NCBI GenBank assembly: GCA_947508155.1
Contig: CANNRM010000030.1
Span: 1 to 6,896 of the forward strand
Length of the DNA: 6,896 nt
Direction of reading: 5' to 3'
Origin: Rickettsiales bacterium
Lineage (GTDB): Bacteria > Pseudomonadota > Alphaproteobacteria > Rickettsiales > Rickettsiaceae
Shown here: piece by piece, positions 1 through 6,402 of the stretch
Layout: every line of letters starts with the position of its first letter
How positions within the stretch are numbered: the stretch's first letter is position 1
The notes under the pieces: model-generated
The model's input: only the letters and a program-made list of their open reading frames with translations
What the model was told of the DNA's origin: nothing
Database searches by the model: none
Program-made: the position numbers and the translations under genes

Positions 1-1173
1 ATTTATGCAGGATTTTTTGGAAATTGTGTAGTTAATAAATGTCTTGCTTTGAAGCCCATAGTATTTATCGGGTTGATATCATATTCACTATATTTGTGGC
101 ATTGGCCTGTGATAGCTTTTTCTAACTATTTATATTTATCGCACAATTCTTATTATGGCGTTGTATTCACAATATTGACATTTGGTTTATCGTTATTTAG
201 TTATCATATGATTGAGTTACCGATTAGACGTTCCAAAATGAGCAGAGCTCAAGTGTTTGTATTATTATATTGTATTCCAGCATTATTGATTACAGCTATA
301 TCTGCAAGTTTTTTTAGCCCTAAGGTGCGTGACTATTTTGTTCCTACAATAGCAAATTTAGAAAAGGATGAGAGTAGTATGATTGCTTCATCTGAAAGCT
401 ATTCGCATTATTGTTTTAGTGGGGAAGATCCTCAGACAGATTTAATTAAGGCACAATCTTGTATTAATGGTAACAACCATAATCTCGAACCAAATATGTT
501 GTTTTTTGGTGATTCTCATGCAATGCATTATGTTGATTTTTTAGATGTGTTAGGAAAATATTATAAGTTTAGCTTCCGAGCTATTTCAAGATTAGGTTGT
601 CCGTCTACACTCCTCAATAGTGTGGATTATGGCAACACTTTAAATAATATCATATCATGTACAAAATTTAGAAAACTTATAAATAATCATATCACCGAGT
701 ATAAGTATGTCATAATGAGTAGTTTTTGGGATGCTGTATACTATAGTCCAGAGTTAAAGCAAGATTTTGAAAATACAGTCAAATGGCTTGTGTCGAAGGA
801 TATTAAGGTAATTATCTTAGGTAATGTACCTGTGTTTCAAGATTATAAGGTAGGATGTCGGGATCGTGCTCTTCGTCATAAGTTTATACAATGCAAGAAA
901 AATATGGCAACTAGCTATAATATTGATGTAATAAGATCTGCGAATGTTTTTTTAGAAGAGTTGACGCATAAATATGATGGAGTATATTATATGGATGCTA
1001 CGAATGTTATTTGCCCGGATAAAAAGTGCAGTGCATATATAAAGGATGAATTGATATATTTTGATACAAATCACCTGAGTTTAAAAGGTTCTAAAATACT
1101 AGGTGAAGAATTTATCAAACATGGCAATGGGCTCCCATCTGTATTTCAAGAGATTATCAAGAGTCAGAATTAA
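1..1173 (+). CDS. Acyltransferase-3 / SGNH fusion protein, C-terminal part (5' end outside window)
   Basis: The frame is open from the first base, so the 390 visible residues are the end of a longer protein; the TTG at 49-51 is an internal Leu codon, not a start. Visible residues 20-105 carry the last membrane segments of an acyltransferase-3 (OafA/YrhL-like) domain: GLISYSLYLWHWP at 24-36, a helix near 52-71 ending in the family-typical IELPIRR, and a helix at about 85-105. An SGNH domain follows: GDSH with the candidate nucleophile Ser at residue 172 (codon 514-516), GCPS at 199-202, SSFW at 240-243, and the terminal D-x-x-H pair in DTNHLS (Asp 355, His 358). Known two-domain members O-acetylate lipopolysaccharide O-antigen or other surface glycans; the membrane domain is thought to supply acyl groups and the SGNH domain to transfer them outside the cytoplasmic membrane. 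Next to glycosyltransferases, a surface-glycan substrate is likely, but the exact acceptor is inference. It probably shares a transcript with the gene 17 bases downstream. Confidence 0.88.
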   Translation: MYAGFFGNCVVNKCLALKPIVFIGLISYSLYLWHWPVIAFSNYLYLSHNSYYGVVFTILTFGLSLFSYHMIELPIRRSKMSRAQVFVLLYCIPALLITAISASFFSPKVRDYFVPTIANLEKDESSMIASSESYSHYCFSGEDPQTDLIKAQSCINGNNHNLEPNMLFFGDSHAMHYVDFLDVLGKYYKFSFRAISRLGCPSTLLNSVDYGNTLNNIISCTKFRKLINNHITEYKYVIMSSFWDAVYYSPELKQDFENTVKWLVSKDIKVIILGNVPVFQDYKVGCRDRALRHKFIQCKKNMATSYNIDVIRSANVFLEELTHKYDGVYYMDATNVICPDKKCSAYIKDELIYFDTNHLSLKGSKILGEEFIKHGNGLPSVFQEIIKSQN

Positions 1174-1179
1174 TTTAAA

Positions 1180-1194
1180 ATGAATTTGAAATGA
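1180..1194 (+). other. Possible five-codon leader frame overlapping the next start
   Basis: ATG AAT TTG AAA TGA encodes M-N-L-K, and its stop overlaps the ATG at 1191 as ATGA. It sits in the 17-base gap after the acyltransferase stop. It could let ribosomes restart on a gene that lacks a clear ribosome binding site. Equally, it may be chance in AT-rich DNA or the leftover end of an older upstream gene. The frame has no clear Shine-Dalgarno of its own. Confidence 0.2.
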
Positions 1195-2099
1195 TCAAAA
1201 AACTTATTATAACAATAATCATTCTGTTTTTAACAACGATGCTAGGTGTGGCATTAAGTGAGATCAATAAGCATGATTTATCTGTGCACAAGGCTGAAAC
1301 TTGCAACCTCAAGGAAAAGGGGCCGATATATCTCGTGACATATGGTGATGGGGATGTATATATCTCGAATATGAAGGTATTGGCTGAGTCTGCGTTGAAT
1401 AATTGTGTGGATGTAGTGTATATGTATCGCAAAGAGCATCTGGATGAGGCTTTTGTTGAAAAGAACAAGAAGATCTTGGATAAGAAAAGAGGTGCTGGAT
1501 ATTGGTTATGGAAGCCTTATATTGTGCTTAAGACTTTAGAGAATATTCCTGAAGGGGCTATCGTTATATATTTTGATTCTGGAATTAAGATTGTGCATCC
1601 GTTGGATAGGTTTATAAATAAGTTGGATAGTAATGATATTTTGCTGGTTGATAATACACATACGAATAAACCATACATGAAAAGAGATCTTTTAAAATTC
1701 ATGAATATGGATAATGAGGAAGTTCTTAACCAAAAGCAGCTCTCTGCTTGCATGTTCGTGGTGCGTAATACAGTACGTAGCAAAGAATTTTTAACAAAAT
1801 GGCTTGAAATAGGAGAACTTGGTTGGACGATAGATGATAGCCCAAGCAAAGAAGTTGAATATCCAGAGTTCATAGAACATAGGCATGATCAATCTATATT
1901 ATCTTTATTATCTTTGCAGAATACTCAAGGTATAAAAGTTAGTAGACTTGAAGATTTATTAGAAGATGTATGGCAGCATAAGAGACGTAGTATGGAAAAG
2001 TCTCTATTTGTCACGCGTGATGGTAAGAAGATGCAGATGAGTATTTTGGGTAAGAGGTTAGACGAGATACTGAAGTTATGGCGTAGGTATGTGAGGTGA
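1191..2099 (+). CDS. Putative membrane-anchored glycosyltransferase, uncharacterised GYWxWKP type
   Basis: The 302-residue protein starts MIKK and has a hydrophobic helix at about residues 4-22, suggesting a signal anchor. The soluble part contains GAGYWLWKPY (101-110), YFDSG (127-131) and HRHDQSILSLL (230-240). From memory, GYWxWKP followed by an acidic Y-D-x-G segment marks a family usually annotated as hypothetical or glycosyltransferase-like. The acidic segment could do the job of the GT-A metal-binding DxD, and the late HDQS could be a second metal or substrate site. Donor and acceptor cannot be told from sequence. The ATG at 1191 was chosen because the MIKK-helix start follows directly; there is no convincing Shine-Dalgarno. 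A five-codon frame, ATG AAT TTG AAA TGA at 1180-1194, ends in an ATGA overlap with this start and may couple translation. The gene follows the acyltransferase by 17 bases. Its 3' end overlaps the convergent LicD gene by 24 bases. It is real beyond reasonable doubt; the function is moderately supported. Confidence 0.75.
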   Translation: MIKKLIITIIILFLTTMLGVALSEINKHDLSVHKAETCNLKEKGPIYLVTYGDGDVYISNMKVLAESALNNCVDVVYMYRKEHLDEAFVEKNKKILDKKRGAGYWLWKPYIVLKTLENIPEGAIVIYFDSGIKIVHPLDRFINKLDSNDILLVDNTHTNKPYMKRDLLKFMNMDNEEVLNQKQLSACMFVVRNTVRSKEFLTKWLEIGELGWTIDDSPSKEVEYPEFIEHRHDQSILSLLSLQNTQGIKVSRLEDLLEDVWQHKRRSMEKSLFVTRDGKKMQMSILGKRLDEILKLWRRYVR

Positions 2100-2125
2100 T
2101 TTTTCTACCCTATCCATAAGTCTTC
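2072..2125. repeat. Imperfect inverted repeat across the convergent gene junction
   Basis: The left arm TATGG-C-GTAGG (2077-2087) pairs with CCTATCCATA (2109-2118), giving ten pairs with one bulged C and one G-T pair. T2076-A2119 adds another pair, and GAAG (2072-2075) can pair with CTTC (2122-2125) beyond a small internal loop. The loop (2088-2108) is 21 bases. The structure spans the 24-base overlap of two convergent genes, where no non-coding room exists for a terminator. It has no T-run immediately after either arm, so it is not a classical intrinsic terminator; a role in ending or blocking convergent transcription is speculative. The pairing was found by eye. Confidence 0.35.
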
Positions 2126-2927
2126 CACTCTTCGCTGGTACAAATTCCCATGGACGTAGCATCCAACGGACTCTTCTAGAGTTTTCTATATACCCAGCAT
2201 AATGAGGACTTTGATATACACCTTCGCTCATTACCTCTTTCCCATAAAAATATTTGAGCATTTTTTCTGCATTATCTGGACACCATATGTTTATATCCCC
2301 AAAAATACATTTCTTTAAATGATTGATATCTTCCTCTGGAAATTGTTCTTTAGGCCAGGTTTTGAGAGCTGAAGGATTTGCATGAATATAAGTATTATTT
2401 ACTTTTTTCATTGTAAATATATCTACCGCTGGGAATCTAAAATTTGACTCATCTGAGCTTAAGCCAGTTTCTGGGCAGATTTTAAGAAATGTATTGCTGT
2501 CATCAAAACTTCCTAATGTGTATCCCAAACTTTTTAGTTCAGATCTCATGGCTAATAATCTACTAATATCAGTTTCTGATATTGCAATATCAATATCATC
2601 GTCCCAAGGAATTAAACCTTTATGACGTGCTGCGCCCAGAAGTGTGCCACTAGTAGCCCAATATTTTATCTGGTGCTTGTCTAGTAATTCTGTTGTGTCT
2701 TTGAGCATCTGATATAATTCATGTGCTATACGTGCATCTAGATATTCTACACCTACATCGTTCATGTAGTGAACTTGAGACTTTGTTGCAAGTCGTAAGA
2801 ATCTATCAATTTTACGATTCGTTTGAAATATCTGATATGTTTGTAAAATTATTGTGGCTGATGTTAGGATTATTATGATCCACAAAAATATTTTGTGCGA
2901 GACGATGTTGAATAGTTTTTTTATCAT
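2076..2927 (-). CDS. LicD/fukutin-family phosphotransferase with N-terminal membrane anchor
   Basis: This 283-residue protein is a LicD-family (nucleotidyltransferase-fold) enzyme. The signature is at residues 93-113: GTLLGAARHKG followed by IPWDDDID, with the acidic cluster expected to bind metal. A second acidic motif, VDIF, lies at 168-171. Known members transfer phosphocholine from CDP-choline to surface sugars (LicD) or ribitol phosphate to glycans (fukutin); the phosphocholine reading here is inference. A hydrophobic helix at about 13-30 is followed by a basic stretch (RKIDRFLR), unusual for LicD proteins. I placed the start at 2927, four bases after the upstream stop at 2932-2934, because it gives MIKK plus helix and has GGGA nine bases upstream. 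An in-frame start at 3047 would add 40 residues but run 116 bases into the GT25 gene. It is the last gene of the operon, and its 3' end overlaps the opposing gene by 24 bases. Confidence 0.87.
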   Translation of the reverse strand: MIKKLFNIVSHKIFLWIIIILTSATIILQTYQIFQTNRKIDRFLRLATKSQVHYMNDVGVEYLDARIAHELYQMLKDTTELLDKHQIKYWATSGTLLGAARHKGLIPWDDDIDIAISETDISRLLAMRSELKSLGYTLGSFDDSNTFLKICPETGLSSDESNFRFPAVDIFTMKKVNNTYIHANPSALKTWPKEQFPEEDINHLKKCIFGDINIWCPDNAEKMLKYFYGKEVMSEGVYQSPHYAGYIENSRRVRWMLRPWEFVPAKSGRLMDRVEKSPHIPTP

Positions 2928-2931
2928 TTTA

Positions 2932-3867
2932 TTAGTTCCCAAATTCATTTCTGCCCATAGCACTAAGCTCGGATGGTATATCTTGATTCCACGAAGCGAT
3001 TTTCTTTTTTGCAATATAGGCTGTGATTGCTCTTTCATGTATAGCACGTCCTAGAGAATTATCTATAACTAAAGAATTATGTGCATTATATGCTGCAAGA
3101 AGTGTTGGTATAGAGTTTTTATTAATAACAAGAGCATGAGTTCTTTCAGTGCTATATTCATTGTGAATTTTTGTAAAGTAATTATTCACTACAAGATCGG
3201 GGAAATGAAATAAAAACCTTATAGAGTAAGGAATATGTCTTTTGGGGAAAGTTAAATCAGCATCTAAATAGGCTATATCCCATTTATCAGGTAATGATTT
3301 TACAAATTCTGCAAAATTTTTGTCAAAATGATCAAAAAGCACAGCGTCATCTTCAAATATTACAGATAGTTGGTTATCAGGAGATTTGCTAATCTGTTTC
3401 CATAATTTGACATGACTGCAATTGCATCCGATTTCCCCTGCTGTTAGGCCTCTATTCATTTCTTCGAATGCTTTATATATAAATTCAGCTTGCTCATTAT
3501 TCTTATATGATTCTGGAGAGCAATATACATCATATTGGCGATTTGCTATAAAAGCTTTAGTTTTATCCTTAATACCTTGCCCAGTAAAAACATCTTTTGT
3601 TTCTCTGTCTCTAAATATTATTTTATACCCATCAGTTGCCGATACTCTTTCTACATTAATGCCAAATTTATCGGCTTGAGTTTTAAATGCAGTAAATCTT
3701 TCTGGTTGGCGATCTAGATTAATTACATAGAAATGTAGAGTCGCTTTGTTGTCTGGGGTAGCAGGATTTTCTGCCCAGCCAGTGAAGTATAAAACTTCGT
3801 TGTATATCAGCATGGATGCTGGTATTATGATGAGCAGTAGTATAAGTTTAAATATCTTTTTTATCAT
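2932..3867 (-). CDS. GT25-family glycosyltransferase (LPS-type, galactosyltransferase-like)
   Basis: The 311-residue protein matches the glycosyltransferase family 25 pattern: FYVINLDRQPERF at 46-58, GEIGCNCSHVKLWK at 144-157 (the family's GE.GC..SH..lW), and VIFEDDAV at 169-176, whose EDD is the metal/nucleotide-sugar site. A later VIDNSLG at 267-273 fits the second conserved acidic region. Characterised bacterial relatives (LgtB/LgtE type) add beta-linked galactose to lipooligosaccharide; the sugar used here is not readable. An N-terminal MIKKIFK and a hydrophobic helix at about 7-23 precede the domain, which is not typical of bacterial GT25 enzymes. The ATG at 3867 overlaps the GT10 stop as ATGA, with GAGAAG eight bases upstream, so translational coupling is likely. 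The LicD start lies four bases after its stop. Confidence 0.9.
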   Translation of the reverse strand: MIKKIFKLILLLIIIPASMLIYNEVLYFTGWAENPATPDNKATLHFYVINLDRQPERFTAFKTQADKFGINVERVSATDGYKIIFRDRETKDVFTGQGIKDKTKAFIANRQYDVYCSPESYKNNEQAEFIYKAFEEMNRGLTAGEIGCNCSHVKLWKQISKSPDNQLSVIFEDDAVLFDHFDKNFAEFVKSLPDKWDIAYLDADLTFPKRHIPYSIRFLFHFPDLVVNNYFTKIHNEYSTERTHALVINKNSIPTLLAAYNAHNSLVIDNSLGRAIHERAITAYIAKKKIASWNQDIPSELSAMGRNEFGN

Positions 3868-4937
3868 TTCAATTTCTTCTCAAAAATCTCATTCAACTTT
3901 CTTCTCACCTGCGCCTTTACAGTCTCGTAATCCTTTTCCTGCCCTGGCACAATCTGCTGATTCCAAATATCGCAATAAAGCTCATCATCATTGTCTACTT
4001 TGATAATATAGTCAACTAAATCTTCTTCGCTTTTGAAATCTCCAGCATAAATTACGGCCTTTTTGTTAATATCTACAAGCCCAGCAGGGTCTGTGTTATA
4101 TATAGGAACTGTTCCTGCAAGCCATGCGTTGAAAGGTTTTTCTGTGACATATCCTGGGTAATTTAATGTATTTTCATAAGATAGCGTAAATTTGCACTGT
4201 GATAAAAATTCATGAGAATCAGGAACTGGTCCGCCTACATTATTTAGGTGTTTACCACCACTTAAAACTTTCTTGTAAAGGGAGAGTCTATGGAACATTC
4301 TTGTGCGAGTTCTAGCGCCTTCAAACTGCCCTTTACGCCATTCTCCATTGTTACTTACTAGGAAGCATGCAAAATGTGGCTTTGAGGATGGATCGCATTT
4401 CATATGTCTATCATAATCATGGCGAATTTTATCGCCCTTTACGCCAACATATTGGAAGGGCATCCTGATATAATTAGGTCTGTCTATAAAGTCAAACCCA
4501 ATGACAAGATCATATGTATCTAAATATTGGGGCGGGTTATTGTCTAAATAAACTTCCGATGTATAGAAGATTTTAATTATTTTTGGATCAGAAGGAGCCT
4601 TATGTCTGCCAGAAAATCCATTTAGTAAGATGTCTGGATCATGATCTACATATTCTATATTGTATTTTTCTCTAATTATTTCATGAATAGGTCCAATTTC
4701 TGAAAGTTCGGGAGGGATTTCATCCCCGAAATTAATGCTCATCATTTTTATGGTAGGCTTGTTAGGATCATGGGGGAATTTATTTTCTGTGCTACTTTTC
4801 CAGGCTGATAAATTTTTTTGTAAAGTAGCATTGTTTTTACCATCTTTAAAACCAAAGATATAGGCGCGTTTATATAAGTATAACGATCCTGCACTCACTA
4901 GTACAAGTATAAGTATATAGCATAAAAATCGTTTCAT
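3864..4937 (-). CDS. GT10-family fucosyltransferase-like protein with N-terminal anchor
   Basis: The 357-residue protein carries the family 10 (alpha-1,3/4-fucosyltransferase) core: FTLSYENTLNYPGYVTEK at 250-267, followed by AWLAGTVPIY (271-280), closely matching the Helicobacter pylori FucT pattern of FENS...GYVTEK..(D/N)A...GT.P.Y. Upstream, ARTRTRMFHRLSLYKKV at 208-224 resembles the conserved R..fy..L..Y..V segment before this core. Such enzymes use GDP-fucose to make Lewis-type structures; the real donor and acceptor are inferred from family only. A single helix at about 5-22 (CYILILVLVSAGSLYLY), flanked by MKR and KR, makes it look like a type II membrane protein. H. pylori FucT is instead thought to associate with the membrane through its C-terminal tail. 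The ATG at 4937 overlaps the GT2 stop as ATGA. No heptad repeat is present at the C-terminus, unlike H. pylori enzymes. Confidence 0.9.
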   Translation of the reverse strand: MKRFLCYILILVLVSAGSLYLYKRAYIFGFKDGKNNATLQKNLSAWKSSTENKFPHDPNKPTIKMMSINFGDEIPPELSEIGPIHEIIREKYNIEYVDHDPDILLNGFSGRHKAPSDPKIIKIFYTSEVYLDNNPPQYLDTYDLVIGFDFIDRPNYIRMPFQYVGVKGDKIRHDYDRHMKCDPSSKPHFACFLVSNNGEWRKGQFEGARTRTRMFHRLSLYKKVLSGGKHLNNVGGPVPDSHEFLSQCKFTLSYENTLNYPGYVTEKPFNAWLAGTVPIYNTDPAGLVDINKKAVIYAGDFKSEEDLVDYIIKVDNDDELYCDIWNQQIVPGQEKDYETVKAQVRRKLNEIFEKKLK

Positions 4938-6262
4938 ATATTTTCTACTCTGATTGTATCAAAATTTTTCTGCAATTCTTCAATATAATTGATAATCGTT
5001 TTATCTTGATGCTCAATCATAAATACAGAATTTTTTATAAAGTCGCCATATCTTTTTTGCAAATCTTCAAACTCAAAATTTGTATGATGCACGAGTTCAA
5101 GCAGGCTATGGTCTGTATTTATAAATATTGGTGTTATATTTTGTGGAGGGGAGGTTGAAAAATCGATAAAAAACACTTTGTAATTATCTTCTATTAATTT
5201 TTGCACTATGTCTTGAAGCATAATATCATCTGTAATACGTTTCTTTGATAAAATAAATCTTAGGCCTTTGATGTGGCGTTTGTTTATTTCTACATCCGCT
5301 TGGCATGTTGCGAATGTAGGGAATTTTTCTCTAAATATTTTGAAAAAATAACCTATCCATTTGGGTAATTGAAAGCGTGATCCATTATAAAAATATGGCC
5401 ATAATCCGATCTCAAAATTGGCTCTCATATAGCTCATTACTTTTAATTGTGCATTTTTAAAGGTAGTTGGATGCTCCCAAAAAATAAAAGCTTTTTTGTT
5501 GAATATCCAATGTTTGGAGAGTTTCTTGTATCTATAGCAAAATAGAGTATCTTCTCCTGCATATGTTATATATTCTGGATAGCCACCAGCTTTTATTGCA
5601 AGATCTCGTTTGTAGGCTATGCATGCACCGCAAGGTTCCATTCTGGATGTGAAACGCTCTTTTGAGCTAAAATGTACAGACCATGGATATATTGTCTTGG
5701 GGTAGTGCACTCCAATTGACATATCCACGTTACTATCATTTGCAAAAGGGCCTATCATATTTGTCATATAATGCTGGTCCAAATACGTGCCTGCATCTAC
5801 GTTGACAATTAGATTGTTACGTGCATGCTTAATACCTAGATTGCGTTGATATCCAATATTGCGTACCGTAGATGTAATAATCTCGATATTTAATGCGGAA
5901 TTTTTGATATATTCATTTATTTTTGATATTGTATTATCTTTTGACTCGGCATCAATTATAATGACTTGTTCAGGAGGGTAGGTTTGAGACTCAATTAATT
6001 TTAGCACTTCTATTATGTTGTGTTCTTCGTTTAAAACTGGAGTAATCGTGGTGTATTTTGGGAAAGATTTTGTGGGGGTGTAATTATTTTCTATGAGATC
6101 TGCTTTGAAATCTAGGGGAAATAATTTAATATACGTATATGGATTTAACTCATCTGCGCTAGATCTGGCTCGAGCTTTTTTGTATTTCTCGTATGTCCAT
6201 CTTACAGATTGATATCCGAAATGCACAAATTTTATAAAAGCTTTGTAAAGAAACGCGCTCAT
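4934..6262 (-). CDS. GT2-family glycosyltransferase with unassigned C-terminal extension
   Basis: The 442-residue protein has a family 2 GT-A domain at about residues 68-270: TTITPVLNEEHNI (71-83), IIIDAESKDNTI (101-112), GYQRNLGIKHA (137-147), VNVDAGTYLD (153-162) in the place of the usual DxD, and YAGEDTLFCYRYKK (234-247) with the catalytic-type ED pair at 237-238. WEHP follows at 262-265. The acidic motif is D-A-G rather than D-x-D, a change seen in some GT2 enzymes. Residues after about 330 form a roughly 110-residue region with alternating beta-like and helical stretches that I cannot place in a family. There is no clear membrane helix, though the basic, aromatic first 30 residues could bind a membrane surface. 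It is the first gene of the operon and may extend the glycan chain that later genes decorate. The start at 6262 has a weak GAG about six bases upstream. Confidence 0.9.
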   Translation of the reverse strand: MSAFLYKAFIKFVHFGYQSVRWTYEKYKKARARSSADELNPYTYIKLFPLDFKADLIENNYTPTKSFPKYTTITPVLNEEHNIIEVLKLIESQTYPPEQVIIIDAESKDNTISKINEYIKNSALNIEIITSTVRNIGYQRNLGIKHARNNLIVNVDAGTYLDQHYMTNMIGPFANDSNVDMSIGVHYPKTIYPWSVHFSSKERFTSRMEPCGACIAYKRDLAIKAGGYPEYITYAGEDTLFCYRYKKLSKHWIFNKKAFIFWEHPTTFKNAQLKVMSYMRANFEIGLWPYFYNGSRFQLPKWIGYFFKIFREKFPTFATCQADVEINKRHIKGLRFILSKKRITDDIMLQDIVQKLIEDNYKVFFIDFSTSPPQNITPIFINTDHSLLELVHHTNFEFEDLQKRYGDFIKNSVFMIEHQDKTIINYIEELQKNFDTIRVENI

Positions 6263-6269
6263 GAAATCT

Positions 6270-6282
6270 CGAAATATTTTCG
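6270..6282. repeat. Short perfect inverted repeat upstream of the GT2 start
   Basis: CGAAA-TAT-TTTCG has five-base arms and a three-base spacer and ends eight bases from the GT2 start codon. It would lie in the 5' leader of the glycosyltransferase mRNA and could be a small hairpin or operator. At this length, chance is a reasonable explanation. Confidence 0.25.
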
Positions 6283-6291
6283 CAAAACTCT

Positions 6292-6320
6292 ATCATAACA
6301 TCGCTTCAAAAAGCAAGGAA
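6292..6320 (-). promoter_or_regulatory. Tentative promoter of the glycosyltransferase operon
   Basis: On the minus strand a good -10 hexamer, TATGAT (plus 6292-6297), lies 17 bases from a weak -35, TTCCTT (plus 6315-6320). This would start transcription near 6283-6285, about 20 bases before the GT2 ATG. A perfect TTGACA on the same strand (plus 6339-6344) has no good -10 at 16-18 bases, only T-rich DNA. The operon needs a promoter in this gap, but which hexamers are used is uncertain. Confidence 0.25.
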
Positions 6321-6352
6321 AAATAAAAATACATATTCTGTCAATAAAGTCC

Positions 6353-6381
6353 TTGCGCTTTTGGAAAAAATTCGTTATATT
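6353..6381 (+). promoter_or_regulatory. Candidate promoter of the rpsL (str) operon
   Basis: TTGCGC (6353-6358) and TATATT (6376-6381) are separated by 17 bases, a good sigma-70-type match for an alphaproteobacterium, and sit about 70 bases before the rpsL start. Transcription would begin around 6387-6390, at the GC-rich inverted repeat described next. No other plausible pair upstream of rpsL is as good. The element lies back-to-back with the divergent operon's upstream region. Confidence 0.55.
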
Positions 6382-6385
6382 GCTC

Positions 6386-6402
6386 GAGATCCGCGGAGTC
6401 TC
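6386..6402. promoter_or_regulatory. GC-rich inverted repeat at the predicted rpsL transcription start
   Basis: GAGATCCGCGGAGTCTC contains the perfect palindrome TCCGCGGA, flanked by GAGA and TCTC with one extra G, giving an almost complete dyad in otherwise AT-rich DNA. It overlaps the expected transcription start of the ribosomal operon, so it could be a protein operator or a small 5' hairpin in the mRNA (six-base stem, CGCG loop). Function is inferred from position only. Confidence 0.4.

Noticed and set aside
49..51. TTG as the start codon of the acyltransferase
   Set aside because: The frame is open back to base 1 and the upstream residues fit the membrane domain; the family needs several more helices before this point, so the gene is cut by the window edge.
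308..958. T7 and T6 tracts in the acyltransferase, and A6-A7 tracts at the starts of the anchored genes, as phase-variation switches
   Set aside because: Surface-glycan genes often switch by slippage, but these tracts are short and common in AT-rich DNA, and every reading frame is intact.
1175..1873. Minus-strand open frames (1175-1468 and 1517-1873) opposite the 302-aa gene
   Set aside because: They lie wholly antisense to a gene with clear motifs, their translations show no recognisable domain, and they have no supported start.
2928..3047. Longer LicD protein starting at 3047
   Set aside because: It would overlap the GT25 gene by more than 110 bases and place a hydrophilic 40-residue stretch before the anchor; the start at 2927 fits the operon spacing and the MIKK pattern of its neighbours.
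2854..4003. Several plus-strand open frames of 60-85 codons (2854-3054, 3422-3679, 3535-3717, 3746-4003)
   Set aside because: All are antisense to LicD, GT25 or GT10, whose motifs and coupled starts are convincing; none shows a domain or ribosome binding site.
4934..4937. Frameshift or gene fusion between GT2 and GT10
   Set aside because: The ATGA overlap has complete domains on both sides and a proper start, so this is ordinary translational coupling.
6339..6344. TTGACA on the minus strand as the -35 of the glycosyltransferase operon
   Set aside because: The hexamer is perfect, but 16-18 bases on there is only T-rich sequence with no acceptable -10; the TATGAT further on is 41 bases away.
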